From contig NZ_AP025497.1 in the NCBI RefSeq assembly GCF_024347535.1, forward strand, positions 1,922,001 through 1,986,000: a DNA stretch of 64,000 bases, written 5' to 3'. This DNA comes from Vibrio kanaloae (lineage in GTDB: Bacteria; Pseudomonadota; Gammaproteobacteria; Enterobacterales; Vibrionaceae). The translations under genes were made by a program, and so were the position numbers. Position 1 is the stretch's first letter. Each line of letters opens with the position of its first letter. Positions 27,120 through 35,858 of this stretch are shown piece after piece. The notes beneath the pieces are model-generated. The model made no database searches. It worked only from the letters and a program-made list of their open reading frames with translations, and was not told the origin of the DNA.

Positions 27120-28135
27120 GCTGACTCCTCTAATTTGAAATGTGTTTTTAATGCTGGTGTATCGACCACCGATTGGATCAAATACAGAGGGCGATTCTTG
27201 GTTTCGATGAAAATACGACCTATGTACTCACCCATTAAGCCAATACTCAGAAGTTGAATACCGCCAAGTGCAAGTTGCACGACCATCATTGACGGATAGC
27301 CCGTGATAGGCTCGCCAAACATAATGGTTTTGAATACGATGAAGACGCCATACACAAAAGCAGTAAGCGCCACTAAACCACCAACGGCCGTCGCAATGCG
27401 CAGAGGTCGGATAGAGAACGAGGTAATCCCATCCATCGCCAAACCGATTAACTTGAGGTAGTTCCACTTGGTCTCACCACAGAAGCGAGCATCACGCTTA
27501 AATTGGAGCGTCGCTTGTCGGAAACCCGGCCATGAAAAAATGCCTTTCATGTAGCGGTTACGTTCTGGAAGCTGATTGATATGGTCGACAACCTCTCGGC
27601 TCAACAGCCGAAAATCACCCACATTCTCAGGAACATCAATCTTCGCAGCCACGTTCATGACTTTGTAAAAGCTTGCCGCTGAAAACTTCTTAAACCACGT
27701 TTCACCATCACGCTGGCTGCGCTGCATATTGACGACGTCATAACCTTCACGCCACTTGGCAATCATTTGCGGGATAAGCTCAGGTGGGTCTTGTAAGTCA
27801 GCGTCTAGCAAGATCACTGCCTGTCCTCGACAATGCTCTAGGCCAGCACTCATCGCAGACTCTTTACCAAAGTTACGGCTTAAACCAATCACCGAGATTG
27901 AACTATTGATCGAAGTGAATGAACTCACCAAATCCAAGCTGTTGTCTTTGCTGCCATCGTCGACATAAACAATCTCGCTCGTAATCGGTAAGCTATCGAG
28001 AACCTTAGTAAGGCGAGAGTGAAACTCTTCCAACACCTCTCGTTCATCATAAAAAGGCACAATGATAGACAAAGAGACCGCAGGGTTAATCTGCGATGTA
28101 GGTATCTTAGGGCGGCTAATATGAAGTTCAGACAT
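27116..28135 (-). CDS. GtrB-like family 2 glycosyltransferase (polyprenyl-phosphate sugar synthase)
   Basis: A GT2 enzyme of 339 residues with a cytosolic catalytic domain and two C-terminal membrane helices (about 238-258 and 272-295), as in GtrB, ArnC and dolichol-phosphate mannose synthases. The motifs VYVDDGSKDNS, GLSRNFGKESAMSAGL and LLDADLQDPPEL hold the nucleotide and metal-binding aspartates. It likely charges undecaprenyl phosphate with a sugar for the GT39 enzyme. It is the first gene of the operon and divergent from the two-component system. Confidence 0.92.
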   Translation of the reverse strand: MSELHISRPKIPTSQINPAVSLSIIVPFYDEREVLEEFHSRLTKVLDSLPITSEIVYVDDGSKDNSLDLVSSFTSINSSISVIGLSRNFGKESAMSAGLEHCRGQAVILLDADLQDPPELIPQMIAKWREGYDVVNMQRSQRDGETWFKKFSAASFYKVMNVAAKIDVPENVGDFRLLSREVVDHINQLPERNRYMKGIFSWPGFRQATLQFKRDARFCGETKWNYLKLIGLAMDGITSFSIRPLRIATAVGGLVALTAFVYGVFIVFKTIMFGEPITGYPSMMVVQLALGGIQLLSIGLMGEYIGRIFIETKNRPLYLIQSVVDTPALKTHFKLEESA

Positions 28136-28260
28136 AATACGTTCTTCTATTTTTTAATCTGAACCCAATCTACCCTCCCATAAGTGAAAGTTATGTTATT
28201 GACATATTTTTCACGCTCAATCAGGATAATGTTACCGTCTATTTGTGTATGAGAATCAAA

Positions 28261-28938
28261 ATGAAACGAGTTCTATTGGTCGAAGATAACCGTGAAATTG
28301 CAGGTGTCTTGTTTGATTATTTTGAGTGTATTGGCATGGAACTCGATTACGCGGACAACGGCGAGCTTGGCCTGCAACTCGCGTTGGATAATTCATTTGA
28401 TATCATTATCTTAGATTTGATGTTGCCGCGAATGGATGGCCTAACGGTTTGTAATAAATTGCGAGATCAAGGCAACGCGACACCTATTCTCATGCTGACC
28501 GCACTGGATAGCCGCGAAGACATGTTGAAAGGCTTTGAGCATGGAGCTGATGACTACCTAACTAAGCCTTTTGATTTGGATATTCTAGAAGCAAGAATGA
28601 ACGCGTTAGTTCGTCGTTACCGCGGAAAAGTCGCCTCTTCTAAACTTCAGTTCGATGAACTCACCATCGACCAAAAGACTCGTAAAGCTTACCGCCAAGA
28701 TAAGTTACTTGCGCTAAACCCAACCACTTACACCATACTTGAGATGCTGTGCCAAAACGCACCTGAGGTAGTGACTCGTGAAGATATTTCCTACAAGTTA
28801 TGGCAGGAAAACGAACCCAACAACGATGTGCTACGCAGTCACATCTATCAGCTGCGTAATCAACTCGACAAGCCTTTCGACACGCAAATGTTAATTACCG
28901 TACCTAAAGTTGGATTCCGCTTGGAGTCGTCGAATTGA
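28261..28938 (+). CDS. OmpR-family two-component response regulator
   Basis: A receiver domain with Asp9 in the acidic pocket (LLVEDN), phosphoacceptor Asp52 in DLMLPRMDG, and Lys of TKPF. A winged-helix domain follows at about 130-222. It resembles the PhoP/QseB/CarR group. The frame opens with TTG at 28243, but the ATG at 28261 has GAGA six bases upstream and gives the classic MKRVLLVEDN start (225 residues). The partner kinase overlaps its stop. The divergent glycosyltransferase operon, 110-125 bases away, is the obvious target. Confidence 0.9.
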   Translation: MKRVLLVEDNREIAGVLFDYFECIGMELDYADNGELGLQLALDNSFDIIILDLMLPRMDGLTVCNKLRDQGNATPILMLTALDSREDMLKGFEHGADDYLTKPFDLDILEARMNALVRRYRGKVASSKLQFDELTIDQKTRKAYRQDKLLALNPTTYTILEMLCQNAPEVVTREDISYKLWQENEPNNDVLRSHIYQLRNQLDKPFDTQMLITVPKVGFRLESSN

Positions 28939-30233
28939 TCTTAAATGTTCTCACAAGCACCAAAACCTTAACCGGCCGCCTAGCGGTTTTTTTTGGGTTA
29001 ATGGCGGTTATTGTCTCGGTCTTTACCTACATAGTGTTTATGTCTGCGCTTTATCTATCAGAAGATCGCGTGGGGGAAAGACGTATCTTGATTGATCGAA
29101 ACTATGCGGTCGAGCAGTTTCAATCAGGAGAGAATGGCAAAATTCGTATCGATGGCCTTACCATGGCATACAATGACATTTCATTCATACCTGACGAATA
29201 CCGGAAATACATTGAAGGTAAAGATAGCTTTGTTGGTGAAGTAGGAGAAGAGCCTGATTCACGAATGGTGTATGTAGGTGAGTATTCTGACGAAGGGGAA
29301 ACCTATCCAATCATCCTTTTGTCTGAAGTTGACCGAGTCGAGTTTAGTCATAACGAACTGGTGTACGCAACAACATTCGTTTTAACACTACTTTCCATTT
29401 TAATTTTTAGCTTTGGAGCTTTGCTCTATCGATTATCGAAACGACTAATAGAGCCTTTTAACTTACTTTCCGAGCAACTCGAATCCAATAAGCTTAATCT
29501 CAACGAAGAATTTGGTGTGAGTGACGATGCAGCGGTGGAATTTCGCCAACTAACCGATCAGCTCAATCAACATCGTCGAGAAATCAATTCGTTACTCAAA
29601 CGTGAACAGGCCTTTGCTCGATACTCAAGTCATGAATTAAGAACTCCTCTGACTGTCGCGCGCGGGGCGAATAAGCTGCTCCTTCGCAGCGAAACAACCG
29701 AGTTTCAATTTCGTCAGGTTGAACGTATAGATGACGCCATTGTTCAGATGTCAGAAATGGTCGATGCCCTGCTTGGTCTCGTTCGTTATGAAAGAGACAT
29801 TGACGATGCACCGCTACGTTTGTTTAGCCAGCAAGAGCTAGAGACTATCATTGCTAAAAATTCGTTGCAGGCTGACGAGAAGGAAGTCGAGATAACCTTA
29901 CAAGTTCAATCAGAAGCAACCGTTCAAGCCACCAGCGCGCTCATGAATATGTTGGTCGGAAACTTGCTGAGAAACGCGATTGCAGCCACTAATAGCGGTA
30001 CAGTAACGATCACCCTTTCCCAAGACAGTCTTGTTATTGAAGACCAAGGCGAAGGCCTGCAGGAGCAATACAACCCGAATGGACACGGGCTGGGATTATT
30101 GATTGTCGATGACTTGTGTCAGCGTTTTGATTGGGACTTTAAATTGTTCAATCGAAGCTGTGGTGGATGCACCGCCAAGATCACCTTTCAAGCCGATTCA
30201 TCTGTGCCAATATCGAACGAAAACTTGATTTAG
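28935..30233 (+). CDS. Sensor histidine kinase
   Basis: A classical kinase with two membrane helices (about 15-40 and 143-166) around a periplasmic domain of about 100 residues. A HAMP-like linker follows, and then the dimerisation domain with His233 in SSHELRTPLT. The N box is LVGNLLRNAIAATN, the G1 segment IEDQGEG and the G2 segment GHGLGLLIV. It starts at TTG 28935, which overlaps the regulator stop (TTGA). No ATG fits a full N terminus, so coupled translation from TTG is the best reading. The signal could be envelope damage or antimicrobial peptides, given the neighbouring LPS-type enzymes. Confidence 0.88.
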   Translation: MILNVLTSTKTLTGRLAVFFGLMAVIVSVFTYIVFMSALYLSEDRVGERRILIDRNYAVEQFQSGENGKIRIDGLTMAYNDISFIPDEYRKYIEGKDSFVGEVGEEPDSRMVYVGEYSDEGETYPIILLSEVDRVEFSHNELVYATTFVLTLLSILIFSFGALLYRLSKRLIEPFNLLSEQLESNKLNLNEEFGVSDDAAVEFRQLTDQLNQHRREINSLLKREQAFARYSSHELRTPLTVARGANKLLLRSETTEFQFRQVERIDDAIVQMSEMVDALLGLVRYERDIDDAPLRLFSQQELETIIAKNSLQADEKEVEITLQVQSEATVQATSALMNMLVGNLLRNAIAATNSGTVTITLSQDSLVIEDQGEGLQEQYNPNGHGLGLLIVDDLCQRFDWDFKLFNRSCGGCTAKITFQADSSVPISNENLI

Positions 30234-30286
30234 TTGGTTTACAGCCGCCTCTGGCTACTAGATACTCGTCCGTCCTATTTGATTTA

Positions 30287-30318
30287 AAAATGCTGGCTCT
30301 TTAGTCAGCATTTTGTTT
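30287..30318 (+). terminator. Terminator after the sensor kinase
   Basis: AAAATGCTG and CAGCATTTT arms with a 10-base loop that adds two more pairs, followed by a short T-rich run. It lies just before the start of the next gene. Confidence 0.7.
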
Positions 30319-30325
30319 AAGTGCG

Positions 30326-31255
30326 ATGAAACTAAATAATAGCCCTGTAACTCAGCATCAATTTAACGACCACACCTTTTTCTTAAAGCGTGACGATCAG
30401 CTTCACTCACACTTTTGCGGCAACAAAGCCCGAAAGTTCATGAAGCTGCTGGAAGACGAGCACCCAGAGACCACAACCTTGATCAGCTATGGTTCTGCGC
30501 AGGCTAACTCTCTTTTCTCACTCGCGGCACTAGCAAAGATAAAAGGGTGGACGCTTGAGTTCTACGTCGACCACCTGCCTCAGTGGCTAATAGAACGCCC
30601 AATAGGTAATTACCGTGGTGCTGTAGACCTTGGCGCTAAGGTAATTTCAGTCAAAGAAACAGGCTCCGAACTTCATCCACAAGCGTATATTGAGCAAGTG
30701 AGACAACCTGACTTCAACTGCATTGTATTACCAGAAGGAGGACGCTCTCAGCTTGCTGAGTATGGTGTAAAACAACTGGCGATGGAAATACTGAGCTGGA
30801 CTCGCTTCGAAAACCAACACGATTTTGTGGTCGCACTCCCTGCAGGGACAGGCAGCACTGCGCTGTACCTTCATAAGCATTTAAAGCTGCACAACATCCC
30901 AGTGTTAACCTGTGCTTGTGTTGGTGGCAGCAACTATTTAACACAGCAATTTAATGAGCTTGGTGAAACCGATCATCCACAGATCTTATCGCTTGAAACC
31001 AAACACCACTTTGGAAAATTGTATCAGCAGGATTATCAAACTTGGTTGGATCTACAAGAGCAAACCGACATCGAGTTTGACCTGCTTTACGATCCATTGA
31101 TGTGGCAATGCTTAGAACAATGGCAAAAAGATAACCCAACTAAAACCATCATTTACATTCACCAAGGTGGCATCTTAGGTAACGAATCGATGTTGCCACG
31201 CTACCAGCGAAAATATCCAGACATGTGCCGAATTACGACTAACGCTTCCTGGTAA
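30326..31255 (+). CDS. PLP-dependent ACC deaminase / D-cysteine desulfhydrase-like enzyme
   Basis: A 309-residue fold-type II PLP enzyme. The PLP lysine is Lys34 in HFCGNKARKF, the family mark, and a GSAQANSLFSLAALAK segment resembles the SxxSNH-type loop. LPEGGRSQLAEYG and ALPAGTGSTALYLHKH bind substrate and cofactor phosphate. The exact reaction (D-cysteine desulfhydration, ACC deamination or something else) cannot be fixed by inspection. It stands alone after the sensor kinase, with a weak RBS at AAGTGCG. Confidence 0.85.
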   Translation: MKLNNSPVTQHQFNDHTFFLKRDDQLHSHFCGNKARKFMKLLEDEHPETTTLISYGSAQANSLFSLAALAKIKGWTLEFYVDHLPQWLIERPIGNYRGAVDLGAKVISVKETGSELHPQAYIEQVRQPDFNCIVLPEGGRSQLAEYGVKQLAMEILSWTRFENQHDFVVALPAGTGSTALYLHKHLKLHNIPVLTCACVGGSNYLTQQFNELGETDHPQILSLETKHHFGKLYQQDYQTWLDLQEQTDIEFDLLYDPLMWQCLEQWQKDNPTKTIIYIHQGGILGNESMLPRYQRKYPDMCRITTNASW

Positions 31256-31312
31256 TTGCTCGTCTTACTTCTAAATTCAAGCTAATTGAGTTTCCGTTTC
31301 TGAAACACCTTC

Positions 31313-31347
31313 AAACAGCCATCACACTACATACGTGATGGCTGTTT
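31313..31347 (+). terminator. Terminator after the PLP enzyme gene
   Basis: A 13-bp perfect inverted repeat, AAACAGCCATCAC and its complement, with a 9-base loop and a short T-run. Confidence 0.7.
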
Positions 31348-31472
31348 AACGCAATTCCCTTTCATCTTTCACTCTACTCTTGCACTTCAAATTAGAAACA
31401 GAAATCTGGCGAGAATCATCGCGTTATCTATACTTTCGATTGGAACGTCATTGTCACCTGAAGGAATAACGC

Positions 31473-32210
31473 ATGAGAAAACTCACTACACTCGGCCTGT
31501 TTTCAATTTTACTACCCTTTTCAGCAATTTCTGGAGAAAACGTCACTTACCAAGTTGACGGTATGAACTACGAAGGGTATTGGAGTGAAGCCAGCGACCA
31601 AGCGCCTTTGGTGCTACTCATACACGATTGGGATGGCTTAACCGATTACGAAAAGAAACGTTCTGAGATGCTCAACGAACTCGGTTACAACGTGTTCGCC
31701 ATCGATCTATTTGGTAAAGACATTCGCCCGACGGAAGTGAAAGATAAAAAGCAACACACTGGCGAATTGTACAAAGACAGACAGAGAATGCGTGCGCTAC
31801 TTAATGCAGGAGCCATGGAAGCTAAAAGACTTGGCGGCAACTTAGATAACAACGTGATGATGGGGTACTGCTTTGGCGGGGCCGCTGTGTTAGAAGCCGC
31901 TCGCGCGGGGATTCCTTCGAAGGCTTACGTTACTTTCCATGGCGGCTTATCAACACCAGAAGGCCAAGACTACTCGCAGACTAAGGCTCCGGTTTTCGTG
32001 TTCCACGGCACAGCTGATGCCATGATTTCAATGCAAGACTTTGGCAACCTTGCCGCTCAACTTGAAACAACCAAGGTTCCGCATGAAATGATCACCTACA
32101 GTGGCGCTCCGCATGCCTTTACCGTGTTCGGTTCCAATAATTACCAAAATGAAGCTGATCAAAAATCCTGGGATAGATTTACCCATGTGCTAGAAACCAC
32201 TACCCGATAA
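31473..32210 (+). CDS. Dienelactone hydrolase family protein, exported
   Basis: An alpha/beta hydrolase of the dienelactone hydrolase family with an N-terminal signal peptide (cleavage near AISG). The catalytic triad candidates are Cys133 in GYCFGGAA, Asp182 in FHGTADAMI and His214 in GAPHAF. The loop HDWDGLTDYEKKR corresponds to the family H-(D/E)-x-x-G segment. AAGGAATAACGC precedes the ATG. The substrate is unknown; most homologues are broad esterases. A hairpin follows at 32231. Confidence 0.9.
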   Translation: MRKLTTLGLFSILLPFSAISGENVTYQVDGMNYEGYWSEASDQAPLVLLIHDWDGLTDYEKKRSEMLNELGYNVFAIDLFGKDIRPTEVKDKKQHTGELYKDRQRMRALLNAGAMEAKRLGGNLDNNVMMGYCFGGAAVLEAARAGIPSKAYVTFHGGLSTPEGQDYSQTKAPVFVFHGTADAMISMQDFGNLAAQLETTKVPHEMITYSGAPHAFTVFGSNNYQNEADQKSWDRFTHVLETTTR

Positions 32211-32230
32211 GCGGCAACGCCACAACAAAA

Positions 32231-32262
32231 TCAGCCCATGCTCAATGATAAACATGGGCTGA
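32231..32262. terminator. Terminator between the hydrolase gene and dadA
   Basis: TCAGCCCATG and CATGGGCTGA arms with a 12-base loop. On the minus strand it runs into TTTTGTTG, so it works best for dadA. Confidence 0.75.
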
Positions 32263-32288
32263 CTCGTATAACTAAGTACTTTGATGAA

Positions 32289-33542
32289 CTACATGTAGCG
32301 ATGGATACTCAAGTCATCTGATTTAATGTCACTATCAGAGCCACTGACCACACTCGCTAACAGCTTTCCTGAACCACATGCCATCGTCCAGCCCAATGTC
32401 CCGTGCCCCGTATTGGTGAATAGGTTCTTAATCGGAGTTTTACCGATGATAGGAGTGCCGTCTGGCGTCATCGGCCTTAAACCTGTCCAGTATTCAGCCT
32501 TAGAGAAGTCCCCCGCTTGTGGGAATAGATCTTTTATCACCATATCAATCGTGGCTTTGCGTTTTTCTGGAATCAAGTAATTAAACCCAGCAAGTTCTGC
32601 GGTACCAGCAATACGAATACGGTCATCAAAGCGGGTCATCGCCACCTTATAGGTTTCATCCATAACAGTCGAAGTTGGTGACTTATCTGCATTCACGATC
32701 GGTAGTGTTAATGAATAGCCTTTCACTGGATAAACAGGAATCGACAAATCGACTTGCTTCAATAGTTCTCGAGAATAGCTTCCTGAAGCAACCACGTAAG
32801 CATCCGCTTTGAACTCGCCTTGAGTCGTTGTAATACTCTCAATGGTTTGATTCTGATGATTGAGCTTGACCACTTCGGTATCAAACACAAACTGAACTCC
32901 GATTTGCTTGGCTTTCTCAGTCAAGGCTAAACAAAACTGATGGCAATCCCCAGTTTCATCATGAGGTAAATACAAACCGCCAACGAGCCTATCTTTAACG
33001 TCCGCCAAACCCGGTTCCACTGAAAGGCACTGTTCGACTCCAAACAGCGAGTGCTCAATACCACTTTCATGTAGGAGCTTCATATCTTGCTGAATCGCGT
33101 CCAGTTGCTTCTCGCTTCTGAATACTTGTAAGGTTCCCTTTTGTCGGCCTTCATAAGCCAGATCTTCGCTGGTCCTTAGATCAGTCAAACAATCTCGGCT
33201 ATAATTTGCGACTCGTAACATACGCGATTTGTTCTGTGCATATTTAGCTTCGTTACAGTTGGCGAGCATCTTCGTCGCCCAAGAAACTAACTCTGGAGAA
33301 AGTGACGGCTTCACTTTTAGAGGCGCATGTTCTTGGGTAAGCCATTTCATCGCTTTCAATGGAATACCAGGCGCTGCCCATGGTGAAGAATAACCGTAAG
33401 AAATTTGCCCGGCATTCGCAAAGCTGGTTTCCTTACCACTGCTATCTTGACGATCAATAACCGTGACCGAGTGACCTTCTTTTGCCAAGTACCATGCGCT
33501 GGTCAATCCTATAACACCGCTGCCAATTACAATTACTTCCAT
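32289..33542 (-). CDS. dadA: D-amino acid dehydrogenase
   Basis: FAD-dependent dehydrogenase of the DadA type, 417 residues. It oxidises D-amino acids (mainly D-alanine) to keto acids and passes electrons to the respiratory chain at the inner membrane. The FAD fold opens with MEVIVIGSGVIGLTSAWYLAKEGHSVTVIDR. DADAY-like VVASGSYSRELL and the C-terminal GHGTLGWTMACGSGK complete the pattern. No dadX racemase gene adjoins it. The LysR gene upstream on the same strand may control it, with 230 bases between. Confidence 0.93.
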   Translation of the reverse strand: MEVIVIGSGVIGLTSAWYLAKEGHSVTVIDRQDSSGKETSFANAGQISYGYSSPWAAPGIPLKAMKWLTQEHAPLKVKPSLSPELVSWATKMLANCNEAKYAQNKSRMLRVANYSRDCLTDLRTSEDLAYEGRQKGTLQVFRSEKQLDAIQQDMKLLHESGIEHSLFGVEQCLSVEPGLADVKDRLVGGLYLPHDETGDCHQFCLALTEKAKQIGVQFVFDTEVVKLNHQNQTIESITTTQGEFKADAYVVASGSYSRELLKQVDLSIPVYPVKGYSLTLPIVNADKSPTSTVMDETYKVAMTRFDDRIRIAGTAELAGFNYLIPEKRKATIDMVIKDLFPQAGDFSKAEYWTGLRPMTPDGTPIIGKTPIKNLFTNTGHGTLGWTMACGSGKLLASVVSGSDSDIKSDDLSIHRYM

Positions 33543-33772
33543 TCTCTTCCCCTAATACCTACCCAGCAAAAGCTCAATCGGCCAAACACTGTTTTTAATT
33601 CAAATATTATTTTCGTTAATAATTTGTAACTTATTCGGCAGGCGTTGATTTAACAATAGAGGTTCCGTTGATAAAAAGTCAATTCAACTTAGAAACGAAT
33701 TTGGAAGTTGGGAACTGTGATATTAGCGGTATTTAGAAGCTTGGGAGGAGTCGTTACATAAATCTATGATGC

Positions 33773-34699
33773 CTAAATATTGTAGGCATCATGACTCAAG
33801 AACGTTGCATTTTCGAGCAAAAAACCTAACAATGTTTCGGCTTGAAGCGTAAGTGCTCGGCCTTTTAAAGATTGAACCTTAACGGTTGCTTTCGAAAGCA
33901 TTTCTAGCTCAGTCGCGACCACTTCAATTTGACCTGATTTGATTTCATCAAGCACGGTAAGCTTTGGCATAAACGTGACGCCTAACCCTGCTGACACAAA
34001 GTTAGTGAGTGCCGTTACCGAGTTAGTTTGAAGCTTTGGTTGTAAAGTAAGATGAGATACCTGCTCAGCGTGTTTTACCAGCCTTCCCATTCCTGTCGAG
34101 TTATCGATTAGCGCGACAGAAACATCTTTAATATCCTGCAGTGTTATAGGAGCTTCTTTACTGGTAAGGAAATGCCCTTTAGGTACGATGAGTTCCAGTG
34201 GGTGGCTACGCTCGACATGCGAATGCAACTTAGGGTGTGGAGCAGAAGCATAAGTGATTGCAAAATCTATCTGTTGATCTTCAAGCATTTTGACGGCATC
34301 AAGAGCTCCCGCAATCTCAATAGAAAGGTTGATATCGGGATAACGAGTCATGAAGGTTTGCATGGGTTTAGCCACCAAGTTGGTAATAAAGCCTTCACCA
34401 ATAGCAATACTGACGTTACCCCCTTGGAGGTTTTTAAGCTTAGTCAGCCGAGCTAACACTGCCGCTTCTCCGCGAACGACAGAACGATAATAATTCAATA
34501 GTTCATTACCCGCCTCAGTTAACAGTGAGTGGCGGTTATTTCGCTCCCAAACTTTCATTTCAGCCTGAGCTTCTAGTTGCGTTAGCATCCTACTCATCGC
34601 CGCTGGGTCGACGTTCATCATTTTGGATGCGTTACGTAGTGATCCATATTTGGATAACGCATTTAAATATTCAAGCGCACGGATATTAAAGTGATGCAT
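33773..34699 (-). CDS. LysR-family transcriptional regulator
   Basis: A 308-residue LysR protein. The DNA-binding domain (about 5-65) reads MHHFNIRALEYLNALSKYGSLRNASKMMNVDPAAMSRML, and an effector domain with the usual VTALTNFVSAGLGVTFMP segment follows. It lies upstream of dadA on the same strand with a 230-base gap, which makes dadA a candidate target. Nothing in the sequence identifies the effector. Confidence 0.88.
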   Translation of the reverse strand: MHHFNIRALEYLNALSKYGSLRNASKMMNVDPAAMSRMLTQLEAQAEMKVWERNNRHSLLTEAGNELLNYYRSVVRGEAAVLARLTKLKNLQGGNVSIAIGEGFITNLVAKPMQTFMTRYPDINLSIEIAGALDAVKMLEDQQIDFAITYASAPHPKLHSHVERSHPLELIVPKGHFLTSKEAPITLQDIKDVSVALIDNSTGMGRLVKHAEQVSHLTLQPKLQTNSVTALTNFVSAGLGVTFMPKLTVLDEIKSGQIEVVATELEMLSKATVKVQSLKGRALTLQAETLLGFLLENATFLSHDAYNI

Positions 34700-34872
34700 T
34701 CAACTACCTTGTAATTCGATTAACCCTAAACCAAGCGTCTCATAAGTTTGGCATTCAAATATATCCCAATTTATCGAGATCTCGTTTGCGCTTACTAACT
34801 TGTGCACCGAGTCACTTCAGACGAAATGTTGAAGGTATTGTAAGTTGAGAATTATAGAGGCTCTAGAACGAG

Positions 34873-34900
34873 AAAACCCCAGCATTTCTGCTAGGGTTTT
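34873..34900 (-). terminator. Terminator of the tRNA-Ser transcript
   Basis: On the minus strand the stem AAAACCC(T/C)AGCA pairs with TGCT(G)GGGTTTT around a short loop, followed by TTTTCTCG. It lies right after the tRNA 3' end. Confidence 0.75.
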
Positions 34901-34906
34901 GAATAG

Positions 34907-34997
34907 TGGTGGAAGGATGGGGATTTGAACCCCAGATACGCTATAAACGTATACTCGCTTTCCAGGCGAGCGCCTTAAGCCACTCAGCCATCCTTCC
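34907..34997 (-). tRNA. tRNA-Ser (anticodon GGA)
   Basis: A 91-base class II tRNA with encoded CCA. Acceptor stem GGAAGGA/TCCTTCC is perfect. The anticodon loop CTGGAAA (stem CTCGC/GCGAG) reads serine UCC/UCU. A long variable arm (ATACG/CGTAT) confirms the serine class. The T-arm is TGGGG-TTCAAAT-CCCCA. The discriminator base is A, while E. coli tRNA-Ser has G. No integrase gene or att duplication is seen at this tRNA. Confidence 0.97.
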
Positions 34998-35035
34998 ACA
35001 AATTTTGTGTTAAGCTTGTCACTCAACGAGGCGCT

Positions 35036-35064
35036 ACTTTATTGATTCTGCTTGCTTTGGTCAA
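35036..35064 (-). promoter_or_regulatory. Promoter of the tRNA-Ser gene
   Basis: Minus-strand TTGACC, 17 bases, TAAAGT, followed by a GC-rich discriminator (AGCGCCTC) typical of stringently controlled stable-RNA promoters. It predicts a start about 30 bases before the tRNA. Confidence 0.65.
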
Positions 35065-35160
35065 GGGGCATTATCAAAAAAAGTGCCTTTTTCAGTTTGT
35101 TCGATTACAAATTAACTCATTAGATCAAAAACAAACCAAGTATCGCTTATTTCACTTTAT

Positions 35161-35610
35161 TTACGCTTGTTGGTAATAGCCTGGAACTCTAAACCATTTA
35201 CGGCACATATCTAAGAAATAACCATAAAGTACGCCCATACCACATGAAATAACCGCGTTGCTAGTAACCGCGGTGACAATCTGGTCAGTTGAAGCGCCTA
35301 CTGCTAGTAAAATCCCAGCATACACTGGCGATTGGAATAACACGTAAGCCATAAGATCGGCCAAGTTCTTCATCAATGAACTTTCTGAAAGTTTTGCACC
35401 ATTACGTAAGAACCAATCACGAAATACACCATAAGGCCAAGCAATAGCAATGTTTACCGGAATAGATAACGTTCTTGAAGCAAGAGACTGCTCAAACGTC
35501 ATGCCGGAAATAAACACTTCTACGATCATGCCAGAGATAAAACAGAAAACTACCATAGCAAATGTATCCGCAGCTGCATTACGAATACAAAATGGACCAC
35601 GAGACTTCAT
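35161..35610 (-). CDS. alaE: L-alanine exporter AlaE
   Basis: Four-helix inner-membrane exporter of L-alanine. It opens [20 protein letters not shown], and later come [13 protein letters not shown] and [16 protein letters not shown]. The frame opens with TTG at 35619, but the ATG at 35610 has an AGGG box at good distance and gives 149 residues, the same length as E. coli AlaE. It is a single gene, with a 248-base upstream gap ending at the hybrid kinase gene that lies further up on the same strand. Confidence 0.93.
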   Translation of the reverse strand: MKSRGPFCIRNAAADTFAMVVFCFISGMIVEVFISGMTFEQSLASRTLSIPVNIAIAWPYGVFRDWFLRNGAKLSESSLMKNLADLMAYVLFQSPVYAGILLAVGASTDQIVTAVTSNAVISCGMGVLYGYFLDMCRKWFRVPGYYQQA

Positions 35611-35858
35611 TAGAGACAACCCTGAAATATATCACTGCTTGATCAGTGATTTAGTGACACATAAACAAGGCACATTCGCACCCAGCCAGTTAATATCACT
35701 ATTAAAACACAACGTTAGCAGTTATACATTCCAAATTACAAATCAAGTGGTAAATTAACAACCAAAAACCACTTAAAAAGCAGTCACTTTGACCAAAAAA
35801 CCACATGGATGTTAAAAATTACGCAATTTGACGTTCACTTCCTGTAATTAAACAACAC

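Noticed and set aside
28136..28260. TTGACA at 28199 as a sigma-70 promoter for the response regulator
   Set aside because: The only -10 candidates are 20 or more bases away, outside normal spacing, so I did not list it as a promoter.
25181..30233. Assignment of the two-component system as CarRS/VprAB or the GT39 as ArnT
   Set aside because: Similarity by eye is not enough to separate paralogues, and no almEFG or arn genes are nearby.
34907..34997. tRNA-Ser as an integration site for a mobile element
   Set aside because: No integrase, no att duplication and no foreign-looking genes on either side.
34817..35026. Minus-strand ORF of 69 codons across the tRNA-Ser gene
   Set aside because: It translates the tRNA sequence itself (a WLSGLRRSPGKRV-type peptide is a known artefact of tRNA-Ser genes).
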